NCBI RefSeq assembly: GCF_030410135.1
Contig: NZ_JAUGQQ010000006.1
Coordinates: 145,753 to 209,752, forward strand
Direction: 5' to 3'
Length of the DNA: 64,000 bases
Source of the DNA: Aequorivita aurantiaca
Lineage (GTDB): Bacteria; Bacteroidota; Bacteroidia; Flavobacteriales; Flavobacteriaceae
Both the position numbers and the translations under genes were made by a program. Below the pieces are notes generated by a model. The model was not told the origin of the DNA. It ran no database searches and worked only from the letters and a program-made list of their open reading frames with translations. Position 1 is the stretch's first letter, and the number at the start of each line of letters is the position of its first letter. This document shows positions 43,350-52,769 of the stretch, one piece after another.

Positions 43350-44866
43350 TCAAAGGATTTGTTTTAAGGTTTCCATACCTTTTAAAACTCGCACTCTTCC
43401 GGGACCCTTTTTCAATGCAAGCTGAAACTGTTGTGCAGCCTCTTCCTTTCGGTTTTGCGCGAGTAACCATTCCGCATACAGTTCGCGGGTTGGCTTTTGT
43501 ATGGATGGCGGGCCATAGCTGTAGCTAATGCTGTTTGCAATTTCAATGGATTTTATTAAATGCTCTTCTGCGAGTTTGTGATTTTTATCCATATTTTCAC
43601 GAAGCGCCAACAATTGCTGCTGCCTTATTTCGGCTTCTTTTAAATCCATTTGGGTTGCTTGGTCGCGAGTCACACTGGAGCATAGTTTGGAACTGCCTTC
43701 CGCCACAATAAATGATTCCCTTTTCTGGTCTTGGCCCATTAAATCAATAATGCTGTCAAGTTTTTTTGCATTGCCGGTTTTAAGGGCCTTCATTCCTTCC
43801 AAAAAATGATATTGCGAGCGCACGGAAATATTCAAATCGGTTATATCCACGGGAATATCGGAAATTTTTCCGGTCCATCATCTGTTTCGTTTAAGTAGGT
43901 TCCCTTTAAAAAAACCAAGTGCGCCCTTGCCGGTTTTGAAGGATTTTCGGAAACAAATCCTTGCATTTTGAGCACCATATTTTTGGCTTCTTCATAATTT
44001 TCCTTTTGAAGATAACCATATTGCAACCAATGGAAAGCGTGATAGCCGCGGGCGTTGCCGTCCAAATTTTTTTGTTCCATTCTATTGATGCTGGCTTCAT
44101 AGGAAGCAATATTGGAGGAAATAACCTCATCCCACATTCCCATTGCAACATAAATATGCGACGGCATGTGTAGCGCGTGTCCCGCATCGGGGGCAACTTT
44201 TGAATAGGTATTGGCGGCGTCCAGCGCAAGGGTTGCATGGTTTGGGTCGTCATAGGAATGGATTAGATAATGAAGCGCTCCCGGATGGTTGGCATTTTCC
44301 ATTAAAATTCCCTGCGCAATTTTTGCTCCTTTACCATACATAAAATCATCTCTACCTTCAGGCACGGCACCCAGTAAGGATAGGGCATAGAATGCAGCTA
44401 CCTCGTGATTGTCGGGATATTTATTATACAGTTTTTCCATAAATTCGGAATAGGCAACGTCCCGATCATTTTTTGCAGTTTTTTGGCGGTACAATAGCTG
44501 TACCGAGGCTATTAAATCCTGCTCCAACTGCGTGCTTTTTTGAAGATCAATTTCATTGAGCTGGAAAAGGGCAGCCGTTGCGGCCTCAAAATCCTGTTCC
44601 TGCCATAGGCTGTGGTTATAGGTCATTGCTTCGCCCCAATAGGCCATGGCCATCGATGTATCTTCCTTTTGCGCATTTTTAAATGCTTCGCGAGCGTCTT
44701 CATATTCAAAGGAATGTAGCAACAGCAATCCTTTTTCAAAATGGGGAAGAGCGCTTTTCTTTCCGGTGACGGTAAGATTTACAACCCCTAGATAATTGAC
44801 GGTTTGTTCTTTCTGTTTACACGACAGCAAAACCGATAATATGAAAAAGATTGTAATCAATCTCAT
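43350..44866 (-). pseudogene. TPR-containing lipoprotein gene broken by a single-base frameshift
   Basis: Two frames on the same strand, 43841-44866 and 43350-43850, together make one protein of about 505 residues. The first has a lipobox (FILSVLLSCKQK), TPR-like segments (ALPHFEKGLLLLHSFEYEDA and the HALHMPSHIYVAMGMWDEV region) and ends in a short frameshifted tail. At about 43870-43878 the text reads GATGATGGACCGG; inserting one T after the second GAT gives GATGATTGGACCGG, and the frame continues smoothly as TGKISDIPVDITDLNISV into the second half. The fault could be a true mutation or a sequencing error. Confidence 0.7.
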
Positions 44867-44977
44867 TGAAAAATATATTAGCAATTCCTAAAGATACCAT
44901 TTTAGGTTGATTTGTTTTTTGAATCAATGAAATTGGATGGAATCTTTTAAAAATACTTCTCCTTTTTCAGTGAAAAA

Positions 44978-45212
44978 TTATAGATAGCTCAACCACCAAT
45001 TATTTTTATTATTGGCTTTATAATATTTTTTTACAAAATGTGTAGAGTAGAAGCACGACGCCAATCCATATGAAATAAACAATCCCAAGAGAATATCCTT
45101 AAGTTGAGAAATCCGCATTCATAAAATTATCTGCATTGCTAAAAGATGGATGACAAAAACGTGCAGAAAATAATAAAACAACAGGACCCTTCCGAATACC
45201 AAAGAAATCAGT
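44978..45212 (-). pseudogene. Remnant of a DUF1624/HGSNAT-like acyltransferase C-terminus
   Basis: Within the gap before the alcohol dehydrogenase, translating the minus strand in shifting frames gives FGRVLLFYYFLHVFVIHLLA, then GYSLGIVYFIWIGVVLLLY, and finally NWWLSYL just before a stop at 44978-44980. That series of segments is typical of the C-terminal end of the heparan-alpha-glucosaminide N-acetyltransferase (DUF1624) family. Several frameshifts and stops separate them and no N-terminal part is present, so this is a decayed gene end. Confidence 0.6.
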
Positions 45213-45248
45213 TAGTTTGTTTTTAGTAAACAATTTGTTTATGGACCT

Positions 45249-46256
45249 TTAATTGTTTTTCAAAACAATTCTAAATCGGGCTTTGCCATTTTCCAAATGA
45301 TCAATAGCTTCATTTACTTTCGTCATCGGAAATTCCTCAACTTCCGGATAAATAGCATGGCGCACGCAAAAATCAAGCATTGTTTTCGTTAAAGCGGGAC
45401 TTCCAATGGGGCTTCCTCCAACCGACTTTTCGCCCATAATTAAACTGAAGGCAGGAATTGCCATCGGCTCCAAAACCGCCCCTACGGTATGAAATTTTCC
45501 TTTCGGCGCCAATGCGGTTAAATAGGAATTCCAATCCAAGGAAACATTAGTAGTATTCAAAATAAAATTCAATTTTCCGGCAATACTTTCCAATTCATCC
45601 GGCGAAGTTGAATCAATTACCTTGCTAGCGCCCATATTCAAAATCTCTTTCTTTTTATCTGGATTTGAGCTAAAAGCAATCACTTCGCATCCCCAGTGTT
45701 TTAGGAATTTAAGCGCCAAATGCCCCAAACCTCCAATGCCTATAACCCCCACTTTATCTGTGGGTTTTACTCCAGCCAAAATTATTGGATTGAAAACTGT
45801 AATTCCGCCACACAATAGGGGCCCAGCCTTGCTCATATCAATTGCATCGGGAAGTGGGATTGCCCAAGACCAATGTGCACGAACGTAATCGGCAAATCCT
45901 CCATTTCTGCCTACAATGGTTGCTTCCCCTTGGGAACAAAGATGATGGTGGCCGCTCATACATTGATCACAGCTCATGCACGAGCCGGATTGCCAACCCA
46001 ATCCTACTTTATCGCCCACTTTCACTTTTTTGACCGCACTGCCGGCAGCGACAACTTCACCAATAATTTCATGGCCGGGAATCATTGGGTAGGATGTCAT
46101 TCCCCAATCGTTATTTATCATACTTAAATCTGAATGGCAAATGCCACAATAGGAAACTTTAATATCTACTTGCTCTGGGCCGATTGGACCCAATTCGTAG
46201 GAAAATGGAGTTAATTTTTCTTTTGGCCCAGTGGCGGCATATCCTTTGACTTTCAT
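45249..46256 (-). CDS. NAD(P)-dependent zinc alcohol dehydrogenase
   Basis: A 335-residue medium-chain dehydrogenase. The catalytic zinc region is SYCGICHSDLSMINN, the structural zinc site has four cysteines in CMSCDQCMSGHHHLC, and the nucleotide loop is GVIGIGGLGHLALKF. It matches the YahK/cinnamyl alcohol dehydrogenase-like group that reduces aldehydes with NADPH. It is followed by decayed sequence and preceded by the NTF2-like gene on the same strand. Substrate not known. Confidence 0.88.
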   Translation of the reverse strand: MKVKGYAATGPKEKLTPFSYELGPIGPEQVDIKVSYCGICHSDLSMINNDWGMTSYPMIPGHEIIGEVVAAGSAVKKVKVGDKVGLGWQSGSCMSCDQCMSGHHHLCSQGEATIVGRNGGFADYVRAHWSWAIPLPDAIDMSKAGPLLCGGITVFNPIILAGVKPTDKVGVIGIGGLGHLALKFLKHWGCEVIAFSSNPDKKKEILNMGASKVIDSTSPDELESIAGKLNFILNTTNVSLDWNSYLTALAPKGKFHTVGAVLEPMAIPAFSLIMGEKSVGGSPIGSPALTKTMLDFCVRHAIYPEVEEFPMTKVNEAIDHLENGKARFRIVLKNN

Positions 46257-46313
46257 AATACTGATTTTATATTTAATTATTTGATTAGCTTAATATTAGG
46301 AAAAAAACTCGGG

Positions 46314-46772
46314 TTATTGTTTCCCCAATCCTAAATATTGCTGAAATGCAGTTATTTTTCCATTATCGATTGTCCACTCGTGAATCACGGAAGTAAGTAT
46401 TTTTTCACCAGTTTTCTTTGCTATAAAATTGTAATTCAGGGATGCCAAAACTTTGTTGTCGCCCATTTCAACAAGCTGAATATTCTCCAATTTGAAATTT
46501 TCGCTGTCTTCCCCTATTCTTTTAAATACACCGTTGAGCACCGCTTCGGGATTTTTATATGGATTGCCATCGGCATATGAACTGCAACTGGATTCATTCC
46601 AAACAATGTTTGCATCCATGGCACCGAGGACCGAGGGAATATCACCTGCGGCAAAGGATTTATAAAGGCCGTCCACGATTGAGATGTTTTGATCGGTATT
46701 TATTTCTTGGGAATAAGCACTGCCGAATATGGCGAATGCGAATAAAAAAAGATTGATTTTAAGTGTTTTCAT
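46314..46772 (-). CDS. Secreted NTF2-like (SnoaL-type) protein
   Basis: A 152-residue protein with a signal peptide (MKTLKINLFLFAFAIFGSAYS). The mature domain has IVDGLYKSFAAGDIPSVLGAM and HEWTIDNGKITAFQQYLG, the NTF2-like cone. The ATG at 46772 is preferred to the one at 46856, which adds 28 residues ahead of the signal. These proteins often bind or isomerise small ligands; a role is not established. Confidence 0.72.
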   Translation of the reverse strand: MKTLKINLFLFAFAIFGSAYSQEINTDQNISIVDGLYKSFAAGDIPSVLGAMDANIVWNESSCSSYADGNPYKNPEAVLNGVFKRIGEDSENFKLENIQLVEMGDNKVLASLNYNFIAKKTGEKILTSVIHEWTIDNGKITAFQQYLGLGKQ

Positions 46773-46869
46773 AATTTCTTTGCTTTTTGTTCTAAAATAT
46801 TGCATACAGTTTTTAATAGATAATTTACATGAACCACAAACCGAATTACGCTTCACGCTTCACAAATCG

Positions 46870-47421
46870 CTAATAAGGAACATGGACCTCCCATTCAATT
46901 TCAATCATAAATTGGGGAAGCGCCAATTCCTTCACCCCAAGCCACGAGCTCGTGGGAAATTGCTTTTTAAAGATTTCAGCTCTGTAGCCCGCAATTTCCA
47001 AAAACATTGGCATATTGGTGGTGAAAACATTTTCAACCACAACATCGTCAAAAGTGCAGCCGAAATGTTTCAGAATTTTTTCCAAATCAGCATAACAATT
47101 TTTCATCTGTTGAGCCATATCGCCAACTGCCGTTGGATTGCCTTGGGCGTCCATACTTACGGCGCCCGATATTTTGATGCTGTTGCCAATTTTTACGGCG
47201 TGCGAATAGCCGTAGGCTTTTTCAATTTCGGGGCGCAACAGAAAGTACTCTGGGGTATGCTTTGTAGCGCTTATTTTTGAAGGCTCGGCAACTTTAGAAA
47301 CATTACTTTTCAAAGGTATGCCGGTAATGGCGGATTCTAGGTTTCCATGCGGATCGGTGGTTTGGGAATAAACTGTTCCAATACAAAATGACAATAGCAA
47401 TATAAAAATTGTTGGTTTCAT
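46870..47421 (-). CDS. Secreted RidA-like protein
   Basis: A 183-residue protein with a signal peptide and a YjgF/RidA domain. GYSHAVKIGNSIKISGAVSMDAQGNP and the trailing FTTNMPMFLEIAGYRAEIFKK are typical, but the classical Arg that binds the carboxylate in reactive enamine deaminases is not obvious. It is unusual for RidA proteins to be exported. Members act on reactive 2-aminoacrylate in the cytosol; here a different function is likely. It is next to the NTF2-like gene on the same strand. Confidence 0.75.
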   Translation of the reverse strand: MKPTIFILLLSFCIGTVYSQTTDPHGNLESAITGIPLKSNVSKVAEPSKISATKHTPEYFLLRPEIEKAYGYSHAVKIGNSIKISGAVSMDAQGNPTAVGDMAQQMKNCYADLEKILKHFGCTFDDVVVENVFTTNMPMFLEIAGYRAEIFKKQFPTSSWLGVKELALPQFMIEIEWEVHVPY

Positions 47422-47500
47422 AATTTTCGTTTTTAATAATGTGTCTTTTTAAAAAAACTTGGCGTAAGTTGAAATTCTTTTAGATTTTTCTTTCTAAATT

Positions 47501-48439
47501 TTATTCCGAATATGAATTCAATGTTTTCTGCATCAGACTAAATTTTATACCCAAATCCTGTGTTGCCAAAGTATTTTCATAAATTACTTTGCCTTTGTTT
47601 TTTGGCAATTCATTGTTGAGCATTAAGCCCATATCACTCACCGAATAGCTTTCGCTGCTCAACAAATAGTTTTTCCCGTGCAATCCGGAAATCGTGGCGG
47701 CCTTAAAAATTGCCTCCGCAACATCGGCAACAGCTACGGAAGCCATTTCCGCATCGGTATCATAAAGCATTTTTACAAAGGGATTGGGCGCTATTTTATT
47801 CTTAAATAAAAATTGTAAGCCTGTAGAAGTGGAATCTTCCCTATTTGACAATGATTTTCCCATAACCCCAACGGGGGAAACGGATACTATTTCAGATGAA
47901 AGTTTCGGATTTTCCTTTATAAAATTTTCCACAGTTTGGTTAGCGATGAATTTTGCCTGGGCGTAAGGATGGCTTTCTTCGTTGAAAAAAGGCTTGTCTT
48001 TTTCACTGAATTTGTCCTGCGGATTTTTACCTCTGGCGGGCAGCGGAAAATTGGTGTTATACGCCGCGACGGAAGCAATGAATACCACTTTTTCAATGGA
48101 AGGACTTTCCTGAATAGCTTCCAAAAAATTTTCAGTTCCCTCTATGGTCGGGTCAAAAAGTTCTTTCTGCGCATCTATTACATCCAATTGAAATGGCGTT
48201 CCGCTATGCACAACAATTTCGCAATCGCTTATAAAATCCTTCAATATTTCCAAATCCTCCATTTTCAGTGCGCTGATGTTGAGGTTGTCAGAATTTTTCA
48301 GGCTGAAGAGATGCTGATACTTTTCGCTTTTTTTAATATCGGTAACAGATACTTTTACGTTGTAATTTTCTTTCAAAAATTTCTTCGTAATGTAACTTCC
48401 AATAAAGCCCGAACCGCCTATGATGCCTACTGTTTTCAT
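47501..48439 (-). CDS. NAD-dependent epimerase/dehydratase family protein (extended SDR)
   Basis: A 312-residue extended short-chain dehydrogenase. The nucleotide loop is VGIIGGSGFIGSYITKKF, VVFIASVAAYN is the Ser of the catalytic set and SHPYAQAKFIANQTV supplies the YxxxK pair. It resembles dihydroflavonol-4-reductase-type enzymes acting on aldehydes or ketones. Substrate unknown. It lies upstream of the RidA-like gene on the same strand. Confidence 0.8.
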   Translation of the reverse strand: MKTVGIIGGSGFIGSYITKKFLKENYNVKVSVTDIKKSEKYQHLFSLKNSDNLNISALKMEDLEILKDFISDCEIVVHSGTPFQLDVIDAQKELFDPTIEGTENFLEAIQESPSIEKVVFIASVAAYNTNFPLPARGKNPQDKFSEKDKPFFNEESHPYAQAKFIANQTVENFIKENPKLSSEIVSVSPVGVMGKSLSNREDSTSTGLQFLFKNKIAPNPFVKMLYDTDAEMASVAVADVAEAIFKAATISGLHGKNYLLSSESYSVSDMGLMLNNELPKNKGKVIYENTLATQDLGIKFSLMQKTLNSYSE

Positions 48440-48570
48440 ATTTCTATTTTTTTAAAAAGTTAGACCTAACGGCTTAACCGAATCCTCACTTGCGATGCCC
48501 GGGAAGGATTAATTTTTTACGCAATTAATTATATTGTTTATCGAACGATCTATTCTTTTCTATAAAATAG

Positions 48571-49050
48571 TCAAGCATGTAGCACTCCAGACCGTACCTG
48601 AAAATGCATCCAGTCATAATTTTTTTCGCGCCCCAACGATTCAAACCCGTGTTTGTAAAAAATATCGATCATAGGCTGATACTCTGGCCGGGCAAAAAAA
48701 GCTTTTTGAGAATTAAATTTTAGTTGATTTCTTTCGGGGTCAAGATCTACAGCAAGCCCCCAGCTATGGCGAGACCAATCTGACCCACCCCTCATTTGTC
48801 TGTAATTGAAACACCCTCCGAAAAGATCGATGCCCAACTCTTGAATTCTTTCAATTCCATAGAAATCAAGGATTTCACTAAAAATGGCAGTAAGTTGGTC
48901 CGCCACCTTCGCATGGCAACGCATTTTCTCTACTTTCACATTTTTATCCCAAGCCAGGCGCATAGGATATGGTAGTTTTATGGTGGTTAGATATGAGCCT
49001 CTCTCATTAGGCGCGCCAAATACAGTTTTTAATTCTTGTGTAGTTATCAT
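48571..49050 (-). CDS. M15 family D-alanyl-D-alanine-type metallopeptidase
   Basis: A 159-residue protein with the zinc-peptidase motif SRHSWGLAVDLDPERN (HxxxxxxD) and DWMHFQ (His ligand), as in VanY/M15 enzymes that cut peptidoglycan peptides. The ATG at 49050 is preferred to the frame start at 49125, which adds 25 residues without a clear signal. No signal peptide is seen, which is unusual for a peptidoglycan enzyme; it may be an endolysin-like protein, possibly phage-derived. It is upstream of an unclear secreted protein. Confidence 0.78.
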   Translation of the reverse strand: MITTQELKTVFGAPNERGSYLTTIKLPYPMRLAWDKNVKVEKMRCHAKVADQLTAIFSEILDFYGIERIQELGIDLFGGCFNYRQMRGGSDWSRHSWGLAVDLDPERNQLKFNSQKAFFARPEYQPMIDIFYKHGFESLGREKNYDWMHFQVRSGVLHA

Positions 49051-49128
49051 AATTTTTGGTTTTATTTTTCGCAGAGGAATTCTGATTCTTTCAAAAATCA
49101 GGAAATCATATAGGAAGCAAACCAATTA

Positions 49129-49159
49129 ATTCTCACAGGCCTTTAAAACCTGTGAGAAT
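49129..49159. repeat. Perfect 11-bp inverted repeat (hairpin)
   Basis: ATTCTCACAGG / CCTGTGAGAAT with a nine-base loop, downstream of the gene ending at 49175 on the minus strand. Probably a terminator for it, though the T run is weak; it also has the look of a recurrent intergenic repeat. Confidence 0.55.
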
Positions 49160-49174
49160 TTAAAGGTTGCATTG

Positions 49175-49609
49175 TTACTTTTTGCTTAATTCCGGCATAC
49201 CCGAATAAATTTCATCGGTATGCATCAAAAAGTATTTGTTGAATTTTCCGAAAAATTCCTTTCTCGCAGCATCGCTCCCCCAAGCTGTGCTTATCAATTC
49301 GCCTTGCCGTGTTGCGGCAGCGTCAATCGCGTTCCAGTTGGCGTATTCGGTAATGATAACCAGGTCCCGCGAATCGCTTCCGGATGTGTGGCGCATCGTT
49401 CTTTCGCTCACAATGTGTTGGTTTGGCGCAACTACCTTTTGGCTGAATTCCTTCAACAAAGTGTTGAACTCTGCATTGCTGCCATTCTCTGGAATTTCGA
49501 TTTTCCAAGTGGTAACGGTGTAGTAAGGCCCGTCCTGCGCATGGATCATGGAAGTTGATAAAAGGAAAAGGATTAAAAGAGCCGAAATTTTGTTGTGTGT
49601 TGTTTTCAT
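49175..49609 (-). CDS. Hypothetical secreted protein, 144 residues
   Basis: Start at MKTTHNKISALLILFLLST, a signal peptide with cleavage near HAQDGPYY. The mature part (TVTTWKIEIPENG, VSERTMRHTSGSDSRDLVIITEYANW) suggests a small alpha/beta barrel of the dimeric ferredoxin-like type, as in DUF/antibiotic-biosynthesis-monooxygenase proteins, but this is not firm. The frame extends to an ATG at 49639, rejected because it puts ten residues ahead of the signal. Confidence 0.6.
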   Translation of the reverse strand: MKTTHNKISALLILFLLSTSMIHAQDGPYYTVTTWKIEIPENGSNAEFNTLLKEFSQKVVAPNQHIVSERTMRHTSGSDSRDLVIITEYANWNAIDAAATRQGELISTAWGSDAARKEFFGKFNKYFLMHTDEIYSGMPELSKK

Positions 49610-49790
49610 AATTGTTGGTTTTAAACATTTGCGTCGCAAACGTGGTTAGTAAAAGTTGAAATGAAATTCATATCAAATAAACCATCAAAACAATATGAAA
49701 ACAAGGAAGTTAGGACGAATGGGGTCAAATTCTGTCCGAAGGAAGGATTTTAGTTGCCGAAGCGATTTTCAATACGGAATTTAATATTAT

Positions 49791-50543
49791 CTAAATGGTT
49801 TGTAGCCGTTTAAGAAGTTCGGCCCGCATATCTTTGCTCATAGGGATTGCCTTTTTGGAAATCACAACGTGCGTTCCCGCCACTTCATCTATTTGGGAAA
49901 GGTTGATAATATAGGAACGGTGAATTCTAAGGAAATGGTTTTGCGGAAGTTTTTCGTCCATGTCTTTTAAAGTCATCACCAAAAGATATTCCCGCTCGGC
50001 TGAAAAAATGCGGCAATAGTTTCTATCGGCTTCAATATAGCGGATGTCCTTAATGTCAATCTTCAGCATTTTTTCATTGTGGCGAACGAAGATGCGATCG
50101 TTTAAAATGAAATGTGTTTCGGAAGAAGTTTCCTGTGAATTTTTAGTTCTTTCAGAAGTAATTTCCGCTGCAAGTCGCTCTACAGTCAATTCAATAGCGC
50201 GTTGCAAATCCAGTTTTTTAAAGGGTTTTGAAATGAAGGCATAGGGATGCGTTTCCTTGGCGCGGTTAAAGTGCGCCTCGTCTGCATTCGCTGTTAAATA
50301 GATAATTGGGATATCGAAATGTTGGTGAATGCGTTCCGCAGTTTCAATACCGTCCATTTCGCCCTTTAGCCGAATGTCCAATAACACAATATCCGGTCTG
50401 TCAATTTTTATATGCGAAAGCGCTTCCTCGCCACGCGGAAGTATGCCGGTGACTTCATAACCTAATTCGCTAAATTGTAATGAGATGTTTGCCGCAATTA
50501 CCATTTCGTCCTCAATGATCAGTATTTTGGCAGGTTTTCCCAT
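49791..50543 (-). CDS. LytTR-family response regulator
   Basis: A 250-residue protein: CheY-like receiver (phospho-acceptor Asp56 in DIVLLDIRLKGEMDG, with EDE near residue 11) and a C-terminal LytTR DNA-binding domain (IRYIEADRNYCRIFSAE, FLRIHRSYIINLSQID). Its ATG overlaps the histidine kinase stop by one base, so both are co-translated. LytTR regulators bind direct repeats in promoters; the targets are not known. Confidence 0.9.
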   Translation of the reverse strand: MGKPAKILIIEDEMVIAANISLQFSELGYEVTGILPRGEEALSHIKIDRPDIVLLDIRLKGEMDGIETAERIHQHFDIPIIYLTANADEAHFNRAKETHPYAFISKPFKKLDLQRAIELTVERLAAEITSERTKNSQETSSETHFILNDRIFVRHNEKMLKIDIKDIRYIEADRNYCRIFSAEREYLLVMTLKDMDEKLPQNHFLRIHRSYIINLSQIDEVAGTHVVISKKAIPMSKDMRAELLKRLQTI

Positions 50544-52555
50544 TATGCAGCCTTATAATTTTTAAAGTTGAAATTGATTGTAGTTCCCTTTGAATAATCT
50601 TCGGAAACGGTGCCGTTCAGTTGTTGCGTTAGCAGGTTTACTAACTGGGTGCCGAAGCCTGTCCCTTTAGGTTTTGCGCCTTGGGTCTTGCCGATGCCGT
50701 CATCGGAAACTTTTAACTGTAAACTATCGTTTTCTCTTTTTAAGCTGATGTTTATTTTTCCACTTTTGCCTTCCGGGAAGGCATATTTCAAAGCATTCGT
50801 CAATAATTCATTCACAATTAACCCAATTGGGACAGCGGTATCTACATCCAGTTCCAGTTCTTCCATCGCGCAATCAATTTTTACTTTGTCCTCAGCGTTG
50901 AATGTATCCAAAACGCCTTCGCTTAAGTTGATAAAATAATCCTTCATCTCAATCGCACCCAAATTTGTACCCTGATATAACTTTTGATGGATAATGCCCA
51001 TACTCTGCACCCGGTTTTGGCTGGCGAGCATTGCTTCCTTGCTCGCCCCTTCTGAAAGTTGCGCAGATTGTAGGGCGATAAGGCTTTTCACCAATTCCAG
51101 ATTGTTCTTCACGCGGTGGTGTATTTCTTTTAGAAGCAGTTCGTTTTGTTTGTTCTTGGTGTCCAATTCCGAATTTAAAATGGCAAGCGACTTCCGTTTT
51201 TTGCTGATATTGCGAAGGGTGAAAAACATTCCGAAAAGAATAATGGCAAGCAGTCCCGCCAAAATAATATACAGAATTTGATTCCGGCGCTGTTGGTCAA
51301 TTTTTTGAATTTGGGAAGCTATAGTTGCTTCTTTTTTTCCAGTTTCGTATTGGGTGAGCAGTTCGCTCATATTTCGGTCGCTTTCCGCGGCGGCAATGCT
51401 ATCGCCCATAATCCTTGATTTTTTTTGAAATTCCAAAGCAAGGGGATAGTTGCCCAATTTTTCATAAATCGTGCTAACGTGCATGTAGTTTTCGGGAAGG
51501 TTGGGCAGGTCACCGGTTTCTTCCAATAACCTAACGGTTTCAAGTTGAAAAGGCAACGCTTCCTCATAGTTTCCCATTAAAAGATTGACTTCGCCCAAAT
51601 TGGCTCCCGTCGCATTAATTGCATTTTGATAATTGGACACTTGCGCAAGCCGCCGTGCTTCGCTATAATCCTTTAGCGCTTCATGATAGCGTCCCAATCT
51701 TTTATGCGCATTTCCGTGATTGTTGTAAAAATCGGATAGGGACATAGGGTCAAAACCCAGCGCTTGGGCAGATTTCAAGGCTTTGTCATAATACTCAAAA
51801 GCTTGCTGGTTATCGCCCATTGAAATGGCGGCATCGCCCGCTGCGGTGTAGGAATATATTAATTCGTGTTCAAAATTGTTTTCTTCGCACAGGGCAATGT
51901 TTTTTACGGCATAGGCCAAGGCTTCCTCTTTTCTGCCTTGCCTCAAAACGTCGTACGAAAGCCTATTGTTAGCACTGGCAATGCCTGCTTTGTCACCCAG
52001 AGCTTCCATCAATTTCAGCGCCTTTAGATCGGCTTCCATTGCTTCCTGCAATTCACCTCTTTTTTTATGGACCCACGCTATTTTGAAATAAGTTGTTGCC
52101 TGGCCTTTTTTGTCTTTAATTATCTTATAAGCCTTTTCAGCTTTGGCAAAATACAGCGAAGCCGAATCCAGTTGCAACATATTTGCATGAATTCGACCTT
52201 TCATTTCGTAAAATTTGGGTTGCCATTTTTTATCCTTGGTTTTATCGGCAATAATTACGCCTTGCCTCGCATAAACTATGGCTTTTTCCAAATCCCTTAG
52301 GGAATAGAAATCTGTTATTTCATTGAGCACTTCCAGTTTTTGGACTTCGGTGCGAGCATTTTTAATCAAAAGATTTAAGCTGTCCTGTTCCTTATTTTGT
52401 GCTAAAACAATAAAAAAGGAAAGAAAGAGGAGGACGCAGAGTTTTCGTCCTTTTTTAAAATTGAATAGAGTGTCTTCTTGCGTTTTGGAAGCAGTTTGGG
52501 GAAGACTTCTCCGCGAAACCCAAGCTAATACTGCAATGAGTAATAGTGGTTTCAT
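50543..52555 (-). CDS. TPR-sensing histidine kinase
   Basis: A 670-residue sensor: hydrophobic start, a secretion-like hydrophobic segment (LCVLLFLSFFIVLAQ, about residues 39-53), then several TPR repeats (residues about 80-400), a transmembrane helix (ILYIILAGLLAIILFGMFF, about 430), and a HisKA_2/HWE-type module with phospho-acceptor His in EIHHRVKNNLELV and an ATP-binding domain ending at SDDGIGKTQGAKPKGTGFG. The N-terminal 35 residues before the signal look odd and the true start is uncertain. It pairs with the LytTR regulator. Confidence 0.85.
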   Translation of the reverse strand: MKPLLLIAVLAWVSRRSLPQTASKTQEDTLFNFKKGRKLCVLLFLSFFIVLAQNKEQDSLNLLIKNARTEVQKLEVLNEITDFYSLRDLEKAIVYARQGVIIADKTKDKKWQPKFYEMKGRIHANMLQLDSASLYFAKAEKAYKIIKDKKGQATTYFKIAWVHKKRGELQEAMEADLKALKLMEALGDKAGIASANNRLSYDVLRQGRKEEALAYAVKNIALCEENNFEHELIYSYTAAGDAAISMGDNQQAFEYYDKALKSAQALGFDPMSLSDFYNNHGNAHKRLGRYHEALKDYSEARRLAQVSNYQNAINATGANLGEVNLLMGNYEEALPFQLETVRLLEETGDLPNLPENYMHVSTIYEKLGNYPLALEFQKKSRIMGDSIAAAESDRNMSELLTQYETGKKEATIASQIQKIDQQRRNQILYIILAGLLAIILFGMFFTLRNISKKRKSLAILNSELDTKNKQNELLLKEIHHRVKNNLELVKSLIALQSAQLSEGASKEAMLASQNRVQSMGIIHQKLYQGTNLGAIEMKDYFINLSEGVLDTFNAEDKVKIDCAMEELELDVDTAVPIGLIVNELLTNALKYAFPEGKSGKINISLKRENDSLQLKVSDDGIGKTQGAKPKGTGFGTQLVNLLTQQLNGTVSEDYSKGTTINFNFKNYKAA

Positions 52556-52646
52556 AATATTAATGATTGGTTGTTAGATGCTTATAAATTTACATTTATT
52601 TTTTTTAAGAAACTGATGCGTAATGTTTTTTGGCTTCCTCAAAATA

Positions 52647-52686
52647 AAATCTTCCATTCCACAATTAAATGGGCAATGGAAGATTT
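52647..52686. terminator. 12-bp inverted repeat between kinase gene and sigma remnant
   Basis: AAATCTTCCATT / AATGGAAGATTT with a 16-base loop, flanked by A/T tracts. It probably acted as a terminator for a lost upstream gene. Confidence 0.5.
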
Positions 52687-52769
52687 AAAATCAAAATTCT
52701 AAGAATTATCAACCGCCCTTTCAACTAGAATTCTGATTTCGGTTTTAATTGCTTGTTTTTCGGGGTTCA

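Noticed and set aside
49610..49790. Small plus-strand ORF near 49690
   Set aside because: Only 19 residues long with no supporting context.
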